From Polytrichum commune (Eukaryota > Streptophyta > Polytrichopsida > Polytrichales > Polytrichaceae), in contig OX485803.1 of assembly GCA_950295325.1 (NCBI GenBank), positions 58,419,554-58,483,553 of the forward strand: DNA of 64,000 bases, read 5' to 3'. The notes under the pieces were generated by a model, which was given only the letters and a program-made list of their open reading frames with translations, was not told the DNA's origin and searched no databases. This document shows positions 20,786 to 35,500 of this stretch, piece after piece (within the stretch, counting starts at the first letter, position 1; each line of letters starts with the position of its first letter). The position numbers and the translations under genes are program-made.

Positions 20786-23189
20786 ATCTAGAGTGATTCG
20801 CGTAGGCGGTAATTAAGTACCCCTTTAGTAGAGAAGAGAACTTGTTCATTGAAGTGTACGTAGTAATGTGATTGTAGTTGACCCAACCCAATCGAATTAA
20901 CCACCTTGCTTTGAATGCACTGTTGTCGAGGTCGTGGTTGACGATCAGGCTAGGGTTGGACCATGATCACAACGAGGCCACTGCATGCACAAGTGTTGCC
21001 TAGATTGGCATTCAACAGGCGCCGAATCTTAATATAATTATAATGGACACAGCTCCTTCAACATTTCGTCAAGAAATTAAAGTGGTGTGTTCTCGACTGG
21101 TCATACTTAATGACTCGTGTCGACTTTACTTCACTTCACTTTCCAGCTTGTAATCTGAGTAGGATGATGCACCTCGCCACTTTACACCTTCTCTCCGCAC
21201 TTGAGATTCAAGCTTCCATAGTCTCCATCCCTTCTATATGGATGAAAAGGGCTCACCAAAACCTATTTTCAAGGTGGTCATTATTGTTCAGTAAAGTGAG
21301 GAATGACAGGTTTTTTTTTTTATAAATAATTTTTTTCTGATTAGCCCGCTTCTTCCGGCATGTTAAACGCGAGGTTGTAGAAAATTTCCTCATAACTTTT
21401 GGAGCTCGTATGAGTACTTTGTTCCTTACCAAAGTGCATATTCTCGTTTCACCTTGAAATATCATATACTAAGTCTCATCTACTTATGTTGATTGACGAG
21501 CATAGAATAGTTATCAAAATTTGAGCACGTAGTTCAATTTCTTTGAAACACATGTCTTTTTGGTGTATGTATATAAATCCTCACTTAATCTCCCATAACT
21601 CAACTTTCAAGTATAGGTGTTTGATTAAAATAAGTAACCAAATTAGGTCCACCTACCTTATATACTTTATTAGTATGTTTTGCCTTGAGGTAGATTTTTT
21701 TGGTTTCATCAGTTTCTCAACCCCATGACTTTGTCCTGGAAGAGCCTTGAATGAATGCGTCCATATGAGTGGATGTGAGTATAATGGATTAATGAACGTG
21801 TCCTGCACATTTGCCTTTGGATTGTTGCTAGTTCAAGCTGTATCTTATGCAATGGTCTACACTATGGAGAGCCACACATAAGCGAAGAGATACAATGGCT
21901 CTTGTTTGGAAGTGAGCTTCAACAATTCCTCTAGTAGCTTATGCTTGTGTTCATATATGATGTGATTTACATCATACTTATTCATTAACATACAAGATTA
22001 AGATGGTTTTGAATGTAATGCTTGGAATGAGATGGTCTCATGCTCTCCTTGCTTTTTCTTTTATTGCTTTTGTTTTTTTCTTTGGTTCATACAAACAACA
22101 TGGGATAACTCTTATCCCTCTCGGACCATCGTTGTGGCCTTATTCTAACCTTAGTGTTTCTCATGCCTCTTCCATTACATTTTTATTGACTACGAGCAAT
22201 CTAATGCTCTACCTTCTAAACCTTCTAGTATTACATTTCTATGATTATGAGCAATCTAATGCTCCACCTTCAACAACAAGTGTCTTTGACCCAAATTTAA
22301 AAATTGGTTCAAAATTGAAAATCCCCGGACTATTCAATGTTTCTGTGCATTTTCATCCTCTCCCATGGTAGTTGCCATGAAACCTTATCCTCCAATGGGC
22401 CTCGACTAACTTTTCATTTTTCTTTGCTGAAGCCGGACATGTTAGTCAATCCCTTAATAAATTCTAGTACTTTTGAGAAATGAGATACCTCTCAATTATG
22501 AAGTTTTCGGCCTATGTGGTTTAGGCCAGTGTTGGACTAGTATTGTTTCTATTTGGTACCAGGCAGGTATCTATAATGAAGATTTCACATTTTTTTGAGT
22601 ACTAGTAAGATATAAATATTTGATGAATCTTTTATTTGTTTAATTTTTTTTCAATACCATTCGGTACGTATACTAGTATGCAAAAACCTTCACACCTAGG
22701 CAAAAACGTCCTCGTATCGATATGATATAAAATGATATCAACCTTACTAATAACTCGGGTACTCTAAGATTCTCTCACCTTGACATTCTCACCAGACATC
22801 AATATTTGATTGATATTACAATTTTAATGCCCACAAATAGGTGCTTTGATACCATTATTGACATCCATTATTGATACCCATGCATTCACGTATATAGCGG
22901 TCCAAGATTGCTTCGGGCCTGCTGTAAGCAGAGTATGATTTGGAACTGGACCTAAAGAGTGAATTATGTGCCACCAAGAACGGAAGTAGTTTCAGCTGAT
23001 GGAAATGCACCCTGTTCCTCACGAAACGCAAAGGGTAAATGTGCTCGTCAAGGGCATTCTCAAGTATCAAGAATACCAAACGGACTATCAACAATAGGTG
23101 GAATCGTTCCAATGGGAGCATTCACATTATTGTACCAGAACCTAAGAAAAAAGAAAACACTGCGATATATATATATAAAAGGATGGGTA

Positions 23190-23885
23190 CAGTGTCTGGG
23201 GAGTTTTTTGGGCATAATCGGTCGAGATCCGAGTGCCCTAACATAGTTTCCGTCACTAGTCTTGAATGCATAAGCTAATTATGGCCGTGCCAGGCTTTGC
23301 AAGAGTCGTCGCCTCGGGAACTACACATGGGTACTTTATCCGTTGTAATTTTTAATGCTTCAATGTTTTATTGTGTCAATGTTACATAGTAGTAATATTG
23401 TGGTGTTATAGTACTACTGTACAAATGTTTCATAATTGAGACAGGTGTACACGGTAGACTAATGTTCTCATTTTGTTTCCTCAAGGGTCTCAATAATAAA
23501 GAACAAGGTGGGAGTGAATTTTTGATGTTCCCCACGATGTTCTTCTTTGGGAAACATCAAAATCCACTCCCACCTTGCTCTCTATAATTATATAAAGTGT
23601 GAAATTTCCATCATCTCCCTTAAGAATAGTTGGAATATGTTTTGGGAGGAAAAGATGTGAACTCCAACCAGTTATTTCCCAAACAGTTGTGAACTCCAAC
23701 GCATGATTTTGAGAGGAAAAACATGTTGACGTCTTTCGGAGTTTCTTTCCTAACCTGAGGTATATTCTCTCTACATTCCTCTCAAATGATGCGTAATTTT
23801 CCTGAAATCGTGAACTCCAACCACTTATCTCTCAAACTCGACCCAGTTCATCTATAATTAGCAATCGCTTCTCCGTTATTCATTG
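23190..23885 (+). repeat. ~230-bp inverted-repeat element, copy 5, interrupted
   Basis: The left part (23,190-23,240, CAGTGTCTGGGGAG then GGGCATAATCGGTC) and the right part (23,721-23,885, ACATGTTGACGTCTTTCGG through TCTCCGTTATTCATTG) belong to one element. About 480 bp of unrelated DNA separates them. The inserted segment contains the 23,501-23,580 hairpin. Confidence 0.6.
23501..23580. repeat. 80-nt near-perfect hairpin
   Basis: Arms of ~32 nt (23,501-23,533 and 23,549-23,580; GAACAAGGTGGGAGTGAATT pairing with ATCCACTCCCACCTTGCTC) flank a ~16-nt loop, with only a few mismatches. The pairing extends weakly outward into AT-rich flanks. The size resembles a small-RNA precursor or a tiny fold-back element; no expression is implied. 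Confidence 0.6.
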
Positions 23886-25142
23886 TATTGGCAGCCTGCA
23901 GTGACAGCTTGACAGCATGAGTGGGTACACTGGACACCACACGATTTGCTTGCTCTAAGCAGTTCTTATGGGTTCGATTTTGATGGTGAGATAGTTTATC
24001 GGGGTACGACAAACCTGAAATCAAGGGACTGATCAACAGCAACTTACTACGTACAGTTATATCTGTATATAACTGTGCCCTTGATTTGTTGTTTGAGGAC
24101 CGAAGAATCTAATGTAGTATGTATTCAGCTGATACCTCCGGAATCGATGCATGCCGGACACCAAGAAAAACGTTTGCACTGTTTGTTTGTGCACGTTAGA
24201 ACTTAACTTAATGGCATCGCTCCAAGCATCAGCATCATCATCATCACAAGTTCATTTGTACACAGAGCCTGTGCAAGGCTCACCCATAACTTACTTTAAA
24301 ATTTTGAGCCATGTGGGCAGCCTGAAGTTTCTGTGAAGGAAGTACACGAGTGTACCAAGCGGAAGAAGAGCCACTTTGAAGAAGCATTAAATATTGCGAT
24401 TCGAACTTATGGTTGGGGTGTCGATCCACCGCGTTCATGAGTCAAGCTTTGAGGGATGGGGGGAGCTTTTTATATCATAGTTGCCTACAGTGGTCTTCCA
24501 GTCGCACTTCTAGCTAGCTAGGTTACATGTTTTTGTGCAACTATCTATTCCTACGTCACCGATAGTGGTCCTGGGCTTTTAGAGGAGAAGTAGTGGGATA
24601 AAGTGTTCAATGTGCATCGGCCAAGTTATTATTAGGGTTCCTTTTACCACGAGGGTCGCAACCTTTCATGGCCGATGCGGCTTCCAACCTATTCAAAGCC
24701 CGGAATCCCAAAGATCTACTTCAAAGTCGTTAGTTCCTTGGTCTAAAGACTTACATTGAAGTTGGACTTCATGGACAACGCACGGGAGCACTGACTGCTA
24801 CCCTATATAGTCTTATTGTTGTGGGCCACAGTAAGTTTTTGGAACCCATGCTAATTTTCACAATGAGAATAAAAATGAGCTACGTAAATTCTTAACCCAT
24901 GTTAATTTTCTAGTAGAAATTAGCATAGGGCATGATGATTTTTTGTTTAGAAAATTGACATGGATGATTACTTTATTTGTGTTACTTTTGTCCTATAACT
25001 AATATTCAATGTGTTGGTCGGAAGTCTTCAGGAAGACTTGGGAGAAAACCCGAAGTCTTGGACCCACGTTTATTCCACCTTGACTAGAAAATTAGTGTGA
25101 CCCACACTAATTATATCCACACTAATAAGACTACTTGGTGTA

Positions 25143-25342
25143 GTTACATATGAACCGATTGGGTTTGAGGAAAAACTAGTTGAAGTTCAAGACTCAATCA
25201 TTTGAAAAAAAATCTATGGGATATATACTTCAAATCAATAAAGAAAAACTAAAAGATGCCAACATGTAACCAGTCTAAACCAGATGAACTTGGACACACT
25301 AGGATTTTGACCAATTATGCTCAAAATTCTCCCCGGACACTG
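25143..25342 (-). repeat. ~230-bp inverted-repeat element, copy 6
   Basis: Reverse orientation and truncated at its right end. It retains CAAGACTCAATCATTTG, ATGCCAACATGTAACCAG, TAGGATTTTGACCAATTATG and the terminal TCTCCCCGGACACTG. Confidence 0.7.
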
Positions 25343-27688
25343 TTCATGGGTTTCTCTCAAGAATGGCACTCCAAGTGTGACAACTTTAATAAGGAACACG
25401 TGTGATTGTTGATGAGGATCTTGTGTTGTTTGGTCTCTTGCACTTTTGACTGAGCTTTGAAGTGGTTTTTCATGAATATTATTCTGAAACAACTTTCGAA
25501 TATTAATGTGTTGCTACTCGTAAGAGATGTATGTCATTGCTACTCAGCAATGACAACTTTGGAATTTGTTTTTTTTAAGTTAGTTAGACGAATAATCTCA
25601 ATAGTCACGTCCTTCTCCATCTTTTGACAATTTTAGAAAAAAATCAGATGATTACTTCACCCAAAGTGGGATGTTTAGTGGAGCTGAGGAGTGTGAATTG
25701 GAGACCAAAACAACAACACAACAATCACAATTTTGAATGTCATTATTTCATATGTTCATCAATCACCATATTTGTGTAGATTTGTAATCTAGTGTACGTC
25801 ATATTAATTGACGATTGGAATTGTCCAAAATTCATGCATAAATCCAAATACACTTAGATCAAACTTTCATGGTGTTTTTACTCTTAGCTGAATTTCGGCT
25901 CTCGTTCCTTGATTTTCTCTGCGTGGGATCCTTCAGCGTGGATGACTGTTGGCATGGCTATACATAGTTTTTCTAAGCTTGTTACTTGCATTTCCTTCCT
26001 TTCAGAGCCATTTTTGTGCTAGTCTATGGGGTTAGTATATCCCCCACCAAGTGCACTTATTTCTCAGGTCTGCATTTAGGTTCGTAGCAGAAAACCTTAT
26101 TTAACTGCTCCTTTTTTTTTGCCTATGTGGTTTCGGGCTTCAAATTTCCATTTCAAGATTGCTTTCTTGGGAGGCCTACTCGGAGGATCGGGTGTCCAAA
26201 TCGGTTTTTAATCATAAGCAACTTGGGTTTAGATGTTCAGGTCTCTATTTCAGACCTCCTCAGGTGAGAATTGAGTCCAGAGTTTGAAGTGTTTGTTTTT
26301 GCATGTGTCGCATGCATTGAGGCATCTGATCTTCGAGCGTCCATTTCAAGCTTGCTTCAATGCAGATTCTGTGATGTTTTGGGTCTTGACTGCCGAACTT
26401 GGGTTCAACACTTAAAATTGTGCCCTGCAGGCTTGCTTCCTGCAAGTTTTGGAAATTTGAGTGCCAATCTCGGGTTTGCAAACTTATGAATTGGGTTCAG
26501 AGCTGAAAGTGTCCATCGATGATCCGCTTTCTATCGGTTGGGTTCAAAGCTTCGGTGTCTATCTCGATTTGCCTTGCCAAGCCTCTGCTGTTCGCCAGAC
26601 AATTGTTATGACCCGCCACGACGATGGCCTTCCGCAACGCCAACGGGAGGCATTTGAGACACCCATATGCACCTGCTCCCACTTGTCAAAATGTAAGTGG
26701 GAGCTGCAGGAAGATTGCAACAATTTGTGGTCTCTTACGATGTGATTCGACTTGGACGATGAGCTCCAATCGCAGGAGCTCACACAATCACTGCGGTCAA
26801 TGAGGCATTTGGTGCTCTCGGCATGCAGGTACAATATTGTTGGCCGCAAATCTTCAGCTCTCCAACCTCGATCCAAGAAAACAAAGTGCTCACATTAGAG
26901 TCAGATTGTCGTCAAGCAAACATGTGCACACCCACAAGTTATGAAAGTTCCTCATGATTTCAAATGCAAGGACATATGCATGTGAAATTTGGCAAATGGT
27001 CTTGCTTTAATCATCATATCCTCTAGAAGCAACGTGCATGACATAAATTCAAAAATCGGCATCCGCATTTGCTTTAAGTTAATATCAACCTTCTCTTGTG
27101 TTAAAAAACATCAAGATACCTTTATTGATACTCACTTTGAACACATGCTCAAGAGGTGACATACATGTCCACACATACACAAAATGTGACCTCCCCACTT
27201 ACGTTAACCTTTTATTGCGCCGGGGTCCGACCCATGGAAACTTCAAAGTTAAGACCCCCCCCCCCCTTATGTTAATGATTTTCAAACCCTTGTCCTACAA
27301 CTCTATGATGATCGGGCATTTGTTTGTGTTTACTAGCTTGAAGAAGCATCCAATATTCCCCCCCAAAAAAATCCAAATTCGATTGAAATCCGAGAAGATC
27401 CATTCGAGCCAAAGATCAATCGGCAAGTGAAGGAAGCTTTCAGAGTAGGTTAATTTTTCTAGTCTTGGACGATGGATTGAGCATAGGCCCACAATGTCTT
27501 TACATATCACGCCCATGAAGAAATAGTGCATAAGGGGCTTTTCCAAATCTTCATTTGAACTCTTTATGGGCAAGACATACTTGGTCAAACTTGCTTCATT
27601 GGATGGAGCTTGGCATTATGTTGAAAAATAAGGGGCCCTTGGTATCTACAAATTCTTTAGAACATGGTCCAAAGAGTTGCCAACAAAT

Positions 27689-27752
27689 GGGAGGAGCTCA
27701 ATAAGTGTTACAGGGAGGAGCTCAATATGTGTTACAGGGAGGAGCTCATGAG
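27689..27752 (+). repeat. 24-bp tandem repeat
   Basis: Two full units and one partial unit of GGGAGGAGCTCAATAAGTG plus TTACA, with a single T/A difference between the full units. Confidence 0.9.
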
Positions 27753-30700
27753 TAGAGTTGCCCAACTCTAACACACTGGAGGAGGATCAAAAAGTCAAAG
27801 AGTTCATTTCTCTTAGGGATGAAATCTAATTTTCAATTGGATTATGTGGGATTATAAATATTGCAGCACAATGACTTTTTTAAAACTCAAATTGACCATT
27901 GCCCTAACCCCTCATGGGGTACCTTTTTCTCTTCATAACATGACATGTGGGGTCCTCGGGGGGAATAAAGGGTTAATCTACTATGTGGCCATGCTCTTAC
28001 ATCACCATTGCTAACATCTTTCAAATTTTGTTCAGTTCCTTTGAAGTCCAATCGAGGTACTAAGAACTATGCTTGGACAACATTTAGTTAGACTTAGTTA
28101 AATCCTTGGTTGCTATACCTTAGTAGACTATATTGATGATCCCAATTAGTGAGTGTGGTACTGATTCCCAAAACATGCACTATTTAGCCAAGTCTCAATA
28201 TTAATGAGGGCTAAACTTTCAGTTGCATGCGATTCATGTGATTGTTTGGTTGCTTTTGTTATCTTCACAAAGAACAAGAAATGAAAAAAGAAAAAGAAAA
28301 AGAAGACAACTCTGATGTTACCACCGGCGTGAATTATAGTGTTGCTTCATTTTCTAGTTGGACTAAATCTATATGTAATCCTAAAACAAGCACTATGAGA
28401 ATTGGAGGACCTTTGATGACTAATGCCTTCTTCCCAGGGTGAACACCTTGAATAGGTGTAGACAAGCCGACCGGTACTTATCTCCCCCATGGGAAAGCCC
28501 CTAGGTTCTAAGATGGTTGGTTGAAATATCCGGTTCACCGGGATACCCCACTATGATCGGGTGGATCATAGGTGGTATGGTGCATTGAAAATCAAGTGCT
28601 AGGAAGCTTGCCCTAATCGAGAACTATTCTAGCCTTAAGCGGCTTGAACCTTTGAGTTCCCATGGGATTTGAGTTAAGGCCTCAAGTTTAAGTCACCATT
28701 CATGAGCACATCCAACCCACTACTATCTAGGATCTGGTGGGTCGATGATGGACATGGAAACCCACCCTAATACCCCCCTTCCCACTTGACTTTAGCGGAA
28801 CCTCACTTAGCGTAAAAGTTCATTTAAAAAACATGGCCTTCACACCATTGATGCCATCTAGTCTAGAGCCTAGTTGGCAATGGATGTGGCATGGTCCAAA
28901 AACGGAGGTTTAAAATCCTAAGCACCAACCCTCCCATCAATATCTAGAGGTGGGTGCAAAGAACTCCATCAACAAAACCTAATGATAAGGTAGATAAGTG
29001 GAAGGCATTTGGCCTTGCTTTTAAGACCTATCCAACATGTCATCACTTGGTAGATAAAGCAATGAACATGTGAGAAAGCTACTTAACTAAAACCTGCTTG
29101 AAATTCTCTAGAGCAAGTTCTTGTAGGTGCACTAGGTTAGCCAAGTGCTTCCACCATAACTAAGAGAGCTTGACCCAATGTTTAGCAAAGACTTTGGTTA
29201 TATGGTAAAGCCATGTGGGGATGGGACTTAAGCTTTACAAAACCACCAATTTGGATTGGAGTGGAAAACAAACGATTATGTCCAATAAAAGAGGGACCAC
29301 CAACATTGAAACCAAGCTCCCTAAGGTTAGGTACATGTCACTAACATTATTCACCATACATTTCAAGCAAATTAGTGCGTGCTCTAAGATGTTTGTAGAG
29401 TGATATAAAAAATTTATATGAAATAGTAAATAGTGCTAGGATGTATAGTTTTGGTACTTTCAATGAATAGCATTAATGTGTATAATTTATTTAGTGAATA
29501 GTTTTAGGACATCTGAACAATGCTTCCTAGATCTTTTGTTGGCACTAATTTCATAATGTAAAGACATTTATTATGACTTTAACTAATTACCCACACTCAC
29601 TATTAGCCCTCCCTCACTAATTGGGATAATCAATGTAGTAGGAGCACATGGGTACATGTTGCAACACCTACTATTGGGGAGAGTGGAAATGTTGATTCTT
29701 ATGTAGAGTTCAACAATTACAAATTTTACTTAAGGTAAAATTAAAGTTGGGGTCACAAATTCCAAATAAGTTTACTAAATTCAATTTAGTATGATTGATA
29801 AATAATGAACTTATGTAGAGGCATAATTTACTGCACCCACAATGGTAGGTGTTAGGAAAAAATTGTAGCACATGGTAAGCTACAATTACTTGTTATTATG
29901 TATTTTTGATCCACATGCGTGCGTTTCTTCACTTCTTTAGTGGCCTGCTACTTTTAGTGGTGACACTGATCACAAGTTGGAGGGCTATTTCCGGATTTTG
30001 TTTCCCAACACCTACCATTTGAGGACAGTAAACAATCTGCCCCCCTAAAGGTTTGTTGAAGATTCATCCTAATTTTATCTAATTGTACTACTTTTCGATC
30101 TTTGACTCCGATTTAGATGTTAATTTGATTAAATTTAATAATCTCCGGGTTCTATATAGTAAGCATCAGTTTCACCTTCCCCGCTGAAAGGTGTTGTGAA
30201 CGTTTATTTACTAGTCCTCCTCACCCACAGAGCAAACCTTGACACTTCATGTCCACTAGATGATACTATCTACACTCAACATTGCCCTTGATGTTGTCCA
30301 CAATACTAACTGTGAATTCATGAGTTTTAAGGCATTTCATGAACAATTTTGGTAACAAACAAACAAACAACTAGACCCCGATTGTAATTGGAATTTGGTA
30401 ATGTACCCTACACTGTGTGTCAATAGTATTGAAAATCAGTATGCCCTATCAAAAATGCTGTCTTCGTAAGATAATGTTATCTTGTCCGCATAATGAATGT
30501 AACATCAATGCTCTATCAACATAATACCATGTTAATTGTTAAGAACACGCTAACTGCCTCAAGTTTGGAGTTAGGTGGGCCACTTGGCATGGTAAGTAAC
30601 AGGAACTAACATCTTCTTTAACTTGGTGATAATTTGGTGTAACAGTCTGGGGAGCAGTGATAACCCTGTGGCATAACTTAGAGAGCTTGAGTGGTTTGCA

Positions 30701-32275
30701 ACAAGTTTGAAATTTCAAAGCATTCTTTGCTAAAACTGGAAGATTGTGAAAGTAAATAATAAATAAATCTATGGAAATTTTCTTCAAATATCATGTCCTC
30801 CAAAAATCTACACATGATGCAGGTGGGTTGCTCCTATTTACATGAATTAGGTGCAGACCAATTCGTGCTCCCGTGTGGACAAAGTTAGTCTGCTTAACAT
30901 GAGGGGTCGAGGCCTTCAAAGTTTGCAGATAATTCACACGAAATATTGAATAGGCTTAAGAAGGGAGCAAGCTTTGACATAGCCGCAAGGAAACAAATCG
31001 GGTTTCCGTTTTGGTCCCATCCAATTGTCTTCCTTCACGTTGCGTCAGAATTTGCCTTTAGTGTATTTAAATATGATTTCGCCTCTTTAGAATATCAATT
31101 TTTGGAAATGGTCTTGGCTCCATCATGTAAAGGCCTTGGAAATAATTTAATGAATCGGATCAATCATGTACAAGGATTTATGCATGTCAAAGCCCCAAAT
31201 TGGTCTTGACTCATCATGTAAAGTGGCCATTAGATTTGGTCAAACAAGGGCTCATTGATATGGGCATCATCCACTTGATAATGCAACGGCCAATCCAACA
31301 ATCTTGAAGTGAACACCTAACCTCCTTGGCTTCAAAGTCCTAATATGTGTTGCAAAAATTTACTAGGTTGTCAAGTTAACACTAGGGTCTACTACTAAAG
31401 AAACTTCAAAAATGGGCGATCTTATTGGTTGAGAGAAAATCATTGGATTCAAGGAGTTTAGTACACTATGGTATGAGTTCAAAAATATGATTTTTTTTTA
31501 TAAATAATTGGCACTAATGTGGCATCATAATTTCCATCATGTTTTGTCAAACGATACTTAAGAAAGCATTTCTCCTGGTTTAAGAAATAAATCTTCAAGC
31601 TTGGGTCTAATCTTGAATTCAAATGTAAGGTCCATGAAGGAATGTTTTGAGCTTGAAGTTTCTCGGGCTTGGATTCTAAAATAATCCACCCTTGACTTTC
31701 TAAGCGCCTCAAAGATTCATTATGGACCTCTGCATGCACCAAAACATGTATTCAAACTTACACAATACATTTTCATTTTTAGGTAATTCTGTCAAAAGCG
31801 GCCCTATCTAAAATGAACTCAATCTTGAAGTACAAATTTCAAATTGGTTGCAAATTTGGGCTACAATGATATACAACACGGGTGCCTTTGAATGCAAGTA
31901 CATACTTTGATCATTAGCGTCACACATGAACGTATATACATAAGATAATGTCACTAACCAAAATTTCGACCTCCTAAACATAGAAAATTTGATTTCAAGA
32001 CACGCTGAGGCTCATAGATATTGGACACACATGCTGTACAATTGGCCTGCCCATGTGTCCAGGATCGAAGGTTAACTTACTTATGAAGTAAGTTCAAATC
32101 AGCCACAAATCCAGAAACTGTGGTGATTAAATTAAGCTCGTAACCACAGTGGAGTGACCCTCAGCAGACAAGATTGAGAAAATGCCTCGATCTGAATGCC
32201 AAATACAGGACCTGTCCTGGATATTGGAGTAAGTTACACTAGAACTTAAAAGGCCGAGGACCATGGTCATCCTGA

Positions 32276-32508
32276 CAATGAACAGGGAGAACTGACCACT
32301 AATCATACATGAACCAGTTGAGTTTCAGAAACAAACAGTTGCAGTTCAAGACTTGCAGGAAGATTACCAATCGTTTCAGAGGAATCTAGAGAATATGCCC
32401 CAAATTCATGAAGAAAAACCGAAAGATGTCAACATGTAACCAGTTGGACTTTGAATCGCGAGGATCTAGACCAACAAATTATGCCCAAAAAGATCTCCCC
32501 GGACACTG
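32276..32508 (-). repeat. ~230-bp inverted-repeat element, copy 7
   Basis: It begins CAATGAACAGGGAGAAC and ends TCTCCCCGGACACTG. The hexamer ATCCTG occurs one base outside the left end (32,269-32,274) and directly outside the right end (32,509-32,514), a possible imperfect target-site duplication. This gives the clearest definition of the element's borders. Confidence 0.75.
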
Positions 32509-35500
32509 ATCCTGGAGCCTTGGATTTAATTGTGGGGACAGTCCAAATCACCCCAAATTCAAGGGCTCGCAAGGGGCTCATTCTCCATGCCAACGAGATA
32601 GAGGGCACGCATTCTGGATGGACCACGTGCATTGGTGGATGTGTAGGTGTGAAGAAGACGCACACGTCTTAATATAGAGCATGGATGGAACGTTTGAAGG
32701 TTTTGCTTCTTCCAATAATTACATACGAGGTTGAGATGTGCACCTGTCACAAACCTCAAATGTCCGAAATCACAACCCTAAGTGTATACATGATGCACAT
32801 TTGACGGGTGTGATGGGTATTTGGCGGGTGCGAAACTCAAACACTGAGTACATGTTGCAGCCTGCATTTGAGAACGAAACCGCAGCACAAACGGTGGAGT
32901 GCATCGTCGCATGGTAATAATCAAGTTAAGTCCATCGATCGACTCTTGATGTCCTATGCGATCATAGTCTGGTCGTGAGCAGTTCACTCTGACCCCTTTG
33001 ATATTAGTTCGGATGGTTTTTTGATTGTTTCAACTACTCCTAGTTTTCTACGTTTTGCCACATGGATGATTTTGATTCAATCGAGTTAGCTTTTTTTGGA
33101 TTAATTCAAATATGGGAGTGTGCTCTCAACCGGTTGTAGTTAGGATTTTGGGTTACGACAAATAACATGGAAACGCTCATGAAAGACTTAAAAGATGATT
33201 CTCATATCATCTAGGTGTCTCGTATAAGTTTCATCAAGATAATCACATGATTATTTCAAGTTATTTTGGCTTTGAATTGGCAATTGGATGATGATTTATA
33301 AGGTAAAGTCCTACAAACTCTCACAACAATACATGCAATTGTGGTTGTCTCTCAACTCACACTATTTACCTAGGCTATAGTATGATAATGAATTCATTTT
33401 GATTGAAGCAAGTGCGGTGCACAAGCATAGGCACAACCATCGGCAATAGTCTTGCATAAGTATCTCATTTGAGTCTCGTTACCAAAGCCAAGGGGCACTT
33501 TGGACGAGTCTATAGTCTCGTATTAATTAGTCCCTTTTAATGCAACTTGAAACTGCAATGTAATCATCCTTACAAGTCTTTCGGTCTTCTTTGATTAAAT
33601 ATGATATTAGTATTTTCCGGCAATTGTTTTTCACCTAGTTTTGGCCAAAGTTATCATGATATCCATGAATAATAACCATATGACAAACCACATATGCATG
33701 TTTATAAATCATGGCATGGCTCATTAGTTTATCATACTTAATTTGAGGTTCAATTCACGCTCTCGCTCTCTTGTTCATTAGTCAAGACTATTGGCTAATG
33801 TGTTCAATTACCATGTTTTGATTAATTTCAAGGTTACCACTCTAGCATTTTAGAGTGAAATCACTTTAGTGCATTACATAAACTCAAAAAACTTAATAGA
33901 GTTCCAACTAGCAAGACTATTCATCTTCTTGGCGTCTTTATAGTCAATGGTCTTGTCAACCTTATCATCTTATTTCCTATCAAGGGTTAGGGCGATAGAA
34001 TCTTGGAAGGTTGAAATTGTTGAGATTGTAGCCTCTTCATTTTCTGGATGTCCTTATTCTATGTCTCTCTTCCCTTAGACAATAAGTTATCACCACATAT
34101 TACAACGACCACATATAATTCCTTAATTTAGTAAGTGTATTTCAATTTCTATTAAATATTGATCTTCTAAGCGAGTTGATTAACAACATCCTACTTTACA
34201 ATTCTTTGTCACAATGTGTCATTCAATCTTGGTTTCTTTGAAACTCTCAATTAGACTATGGCCTAGGCGAGCTTTCTTGAAGGCAGAATAACAATTCACT
34301 GACATAGACACTTTAATTATGCTACTACTATCCTCTAGGGACAAGACTATGACTCACAATTAATTTCGTACGTTTTTCTCTCAAGGGTTGACATTGTAGT
34401 TTTCTTTGGAGCTATTCCAAATTAAACCAACAAGACAATATCTATGAGACAAAATTTGTATTGGAAATCTCAAGCTTATTGTTTGCCAATCTTATATTCA
34501 CCTTCAAACAATGGTTTGTTTTGGATAGAGGACTCACTCCTCTTCCTTTACAAAGAACAAGTCACTCAGTCTATCTAATCACAAACTATGGTTTAAACAT
34601 ATACCAATTTCCTTGTCAATTCACCGATAGAGAGACTATGGCTTTAGCAAGAATTCCCATAAATAATGATTTGGTCAATCTTCAATGAATAACTCCATGT
34701 TGACACACTCAATTACAAATCCCGCCCTATCACTCCAGCTTGATTCTCGAGTTCACCAATGTCTCATATCTTCTCTAGCCACAAATAGTAGTACAAACAT
34801 ATAATGAGAACTCAATTAACCAAACTCTTAGTGACCATTGATGAGGTAATTTAGTACTTTAGACAAAGGAATCACTCATTCATCAAAGATTGAACCAAAA
34901 TCCCAATGATAAGATAAAATACGTGCAATCTAGTATAAGTACATTGGATTCAATCTAATTTTCCCGAGCACCAGACAATTGACTAGACAAATATGTATCA
35001 CCACACAAATGCTTCAAAACACACTTTTTGTTTTATATTCCAATTCCAATTGAAAATTTGGCAGAGTTATGGTATTACAAAGGGTAGGTTATGGGCCCCC
35101 TCTCTACTTGATTTCCTAGCCTTAAATACTTTCTAAAACGCATGTGTAGATATCCAAGTTTAGATCCATTCCTAACTTTCTTATCATGGTCTTTCTTATC
35201 TTTACTTTCTGGAATCTCGAGACAATAGCATATTCATACTTACTTAATTGAACTTTTTCTAGTTCATATCAAGTCATGTTCACATTTGGATCCTATATAA
35301 GCTTAACCAAAACAAGATTTACCACCAGACCGGTTTACAATGGCGGTCCACAAACCAAAACTTGACATTTGTCACCTCCGTGGTTTAGGGGCAACACTTC
35401 CTAAACATGTTTTGTTGTTGATCCCCATGTGCAGATGATTCTCAATTGATCTAAAAATTTGCATGACACTCAAATGCAACATATCTTAAGCATCTACTAT

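Noticed and set aside
22003-22371. 122-codon frame with hydrophobic start and Ser/Pro-rich end
   Set aside because: It contains an internal DNA duplication and no conserved motif; it may be a retroelement relic but cannot be supported as a gene.
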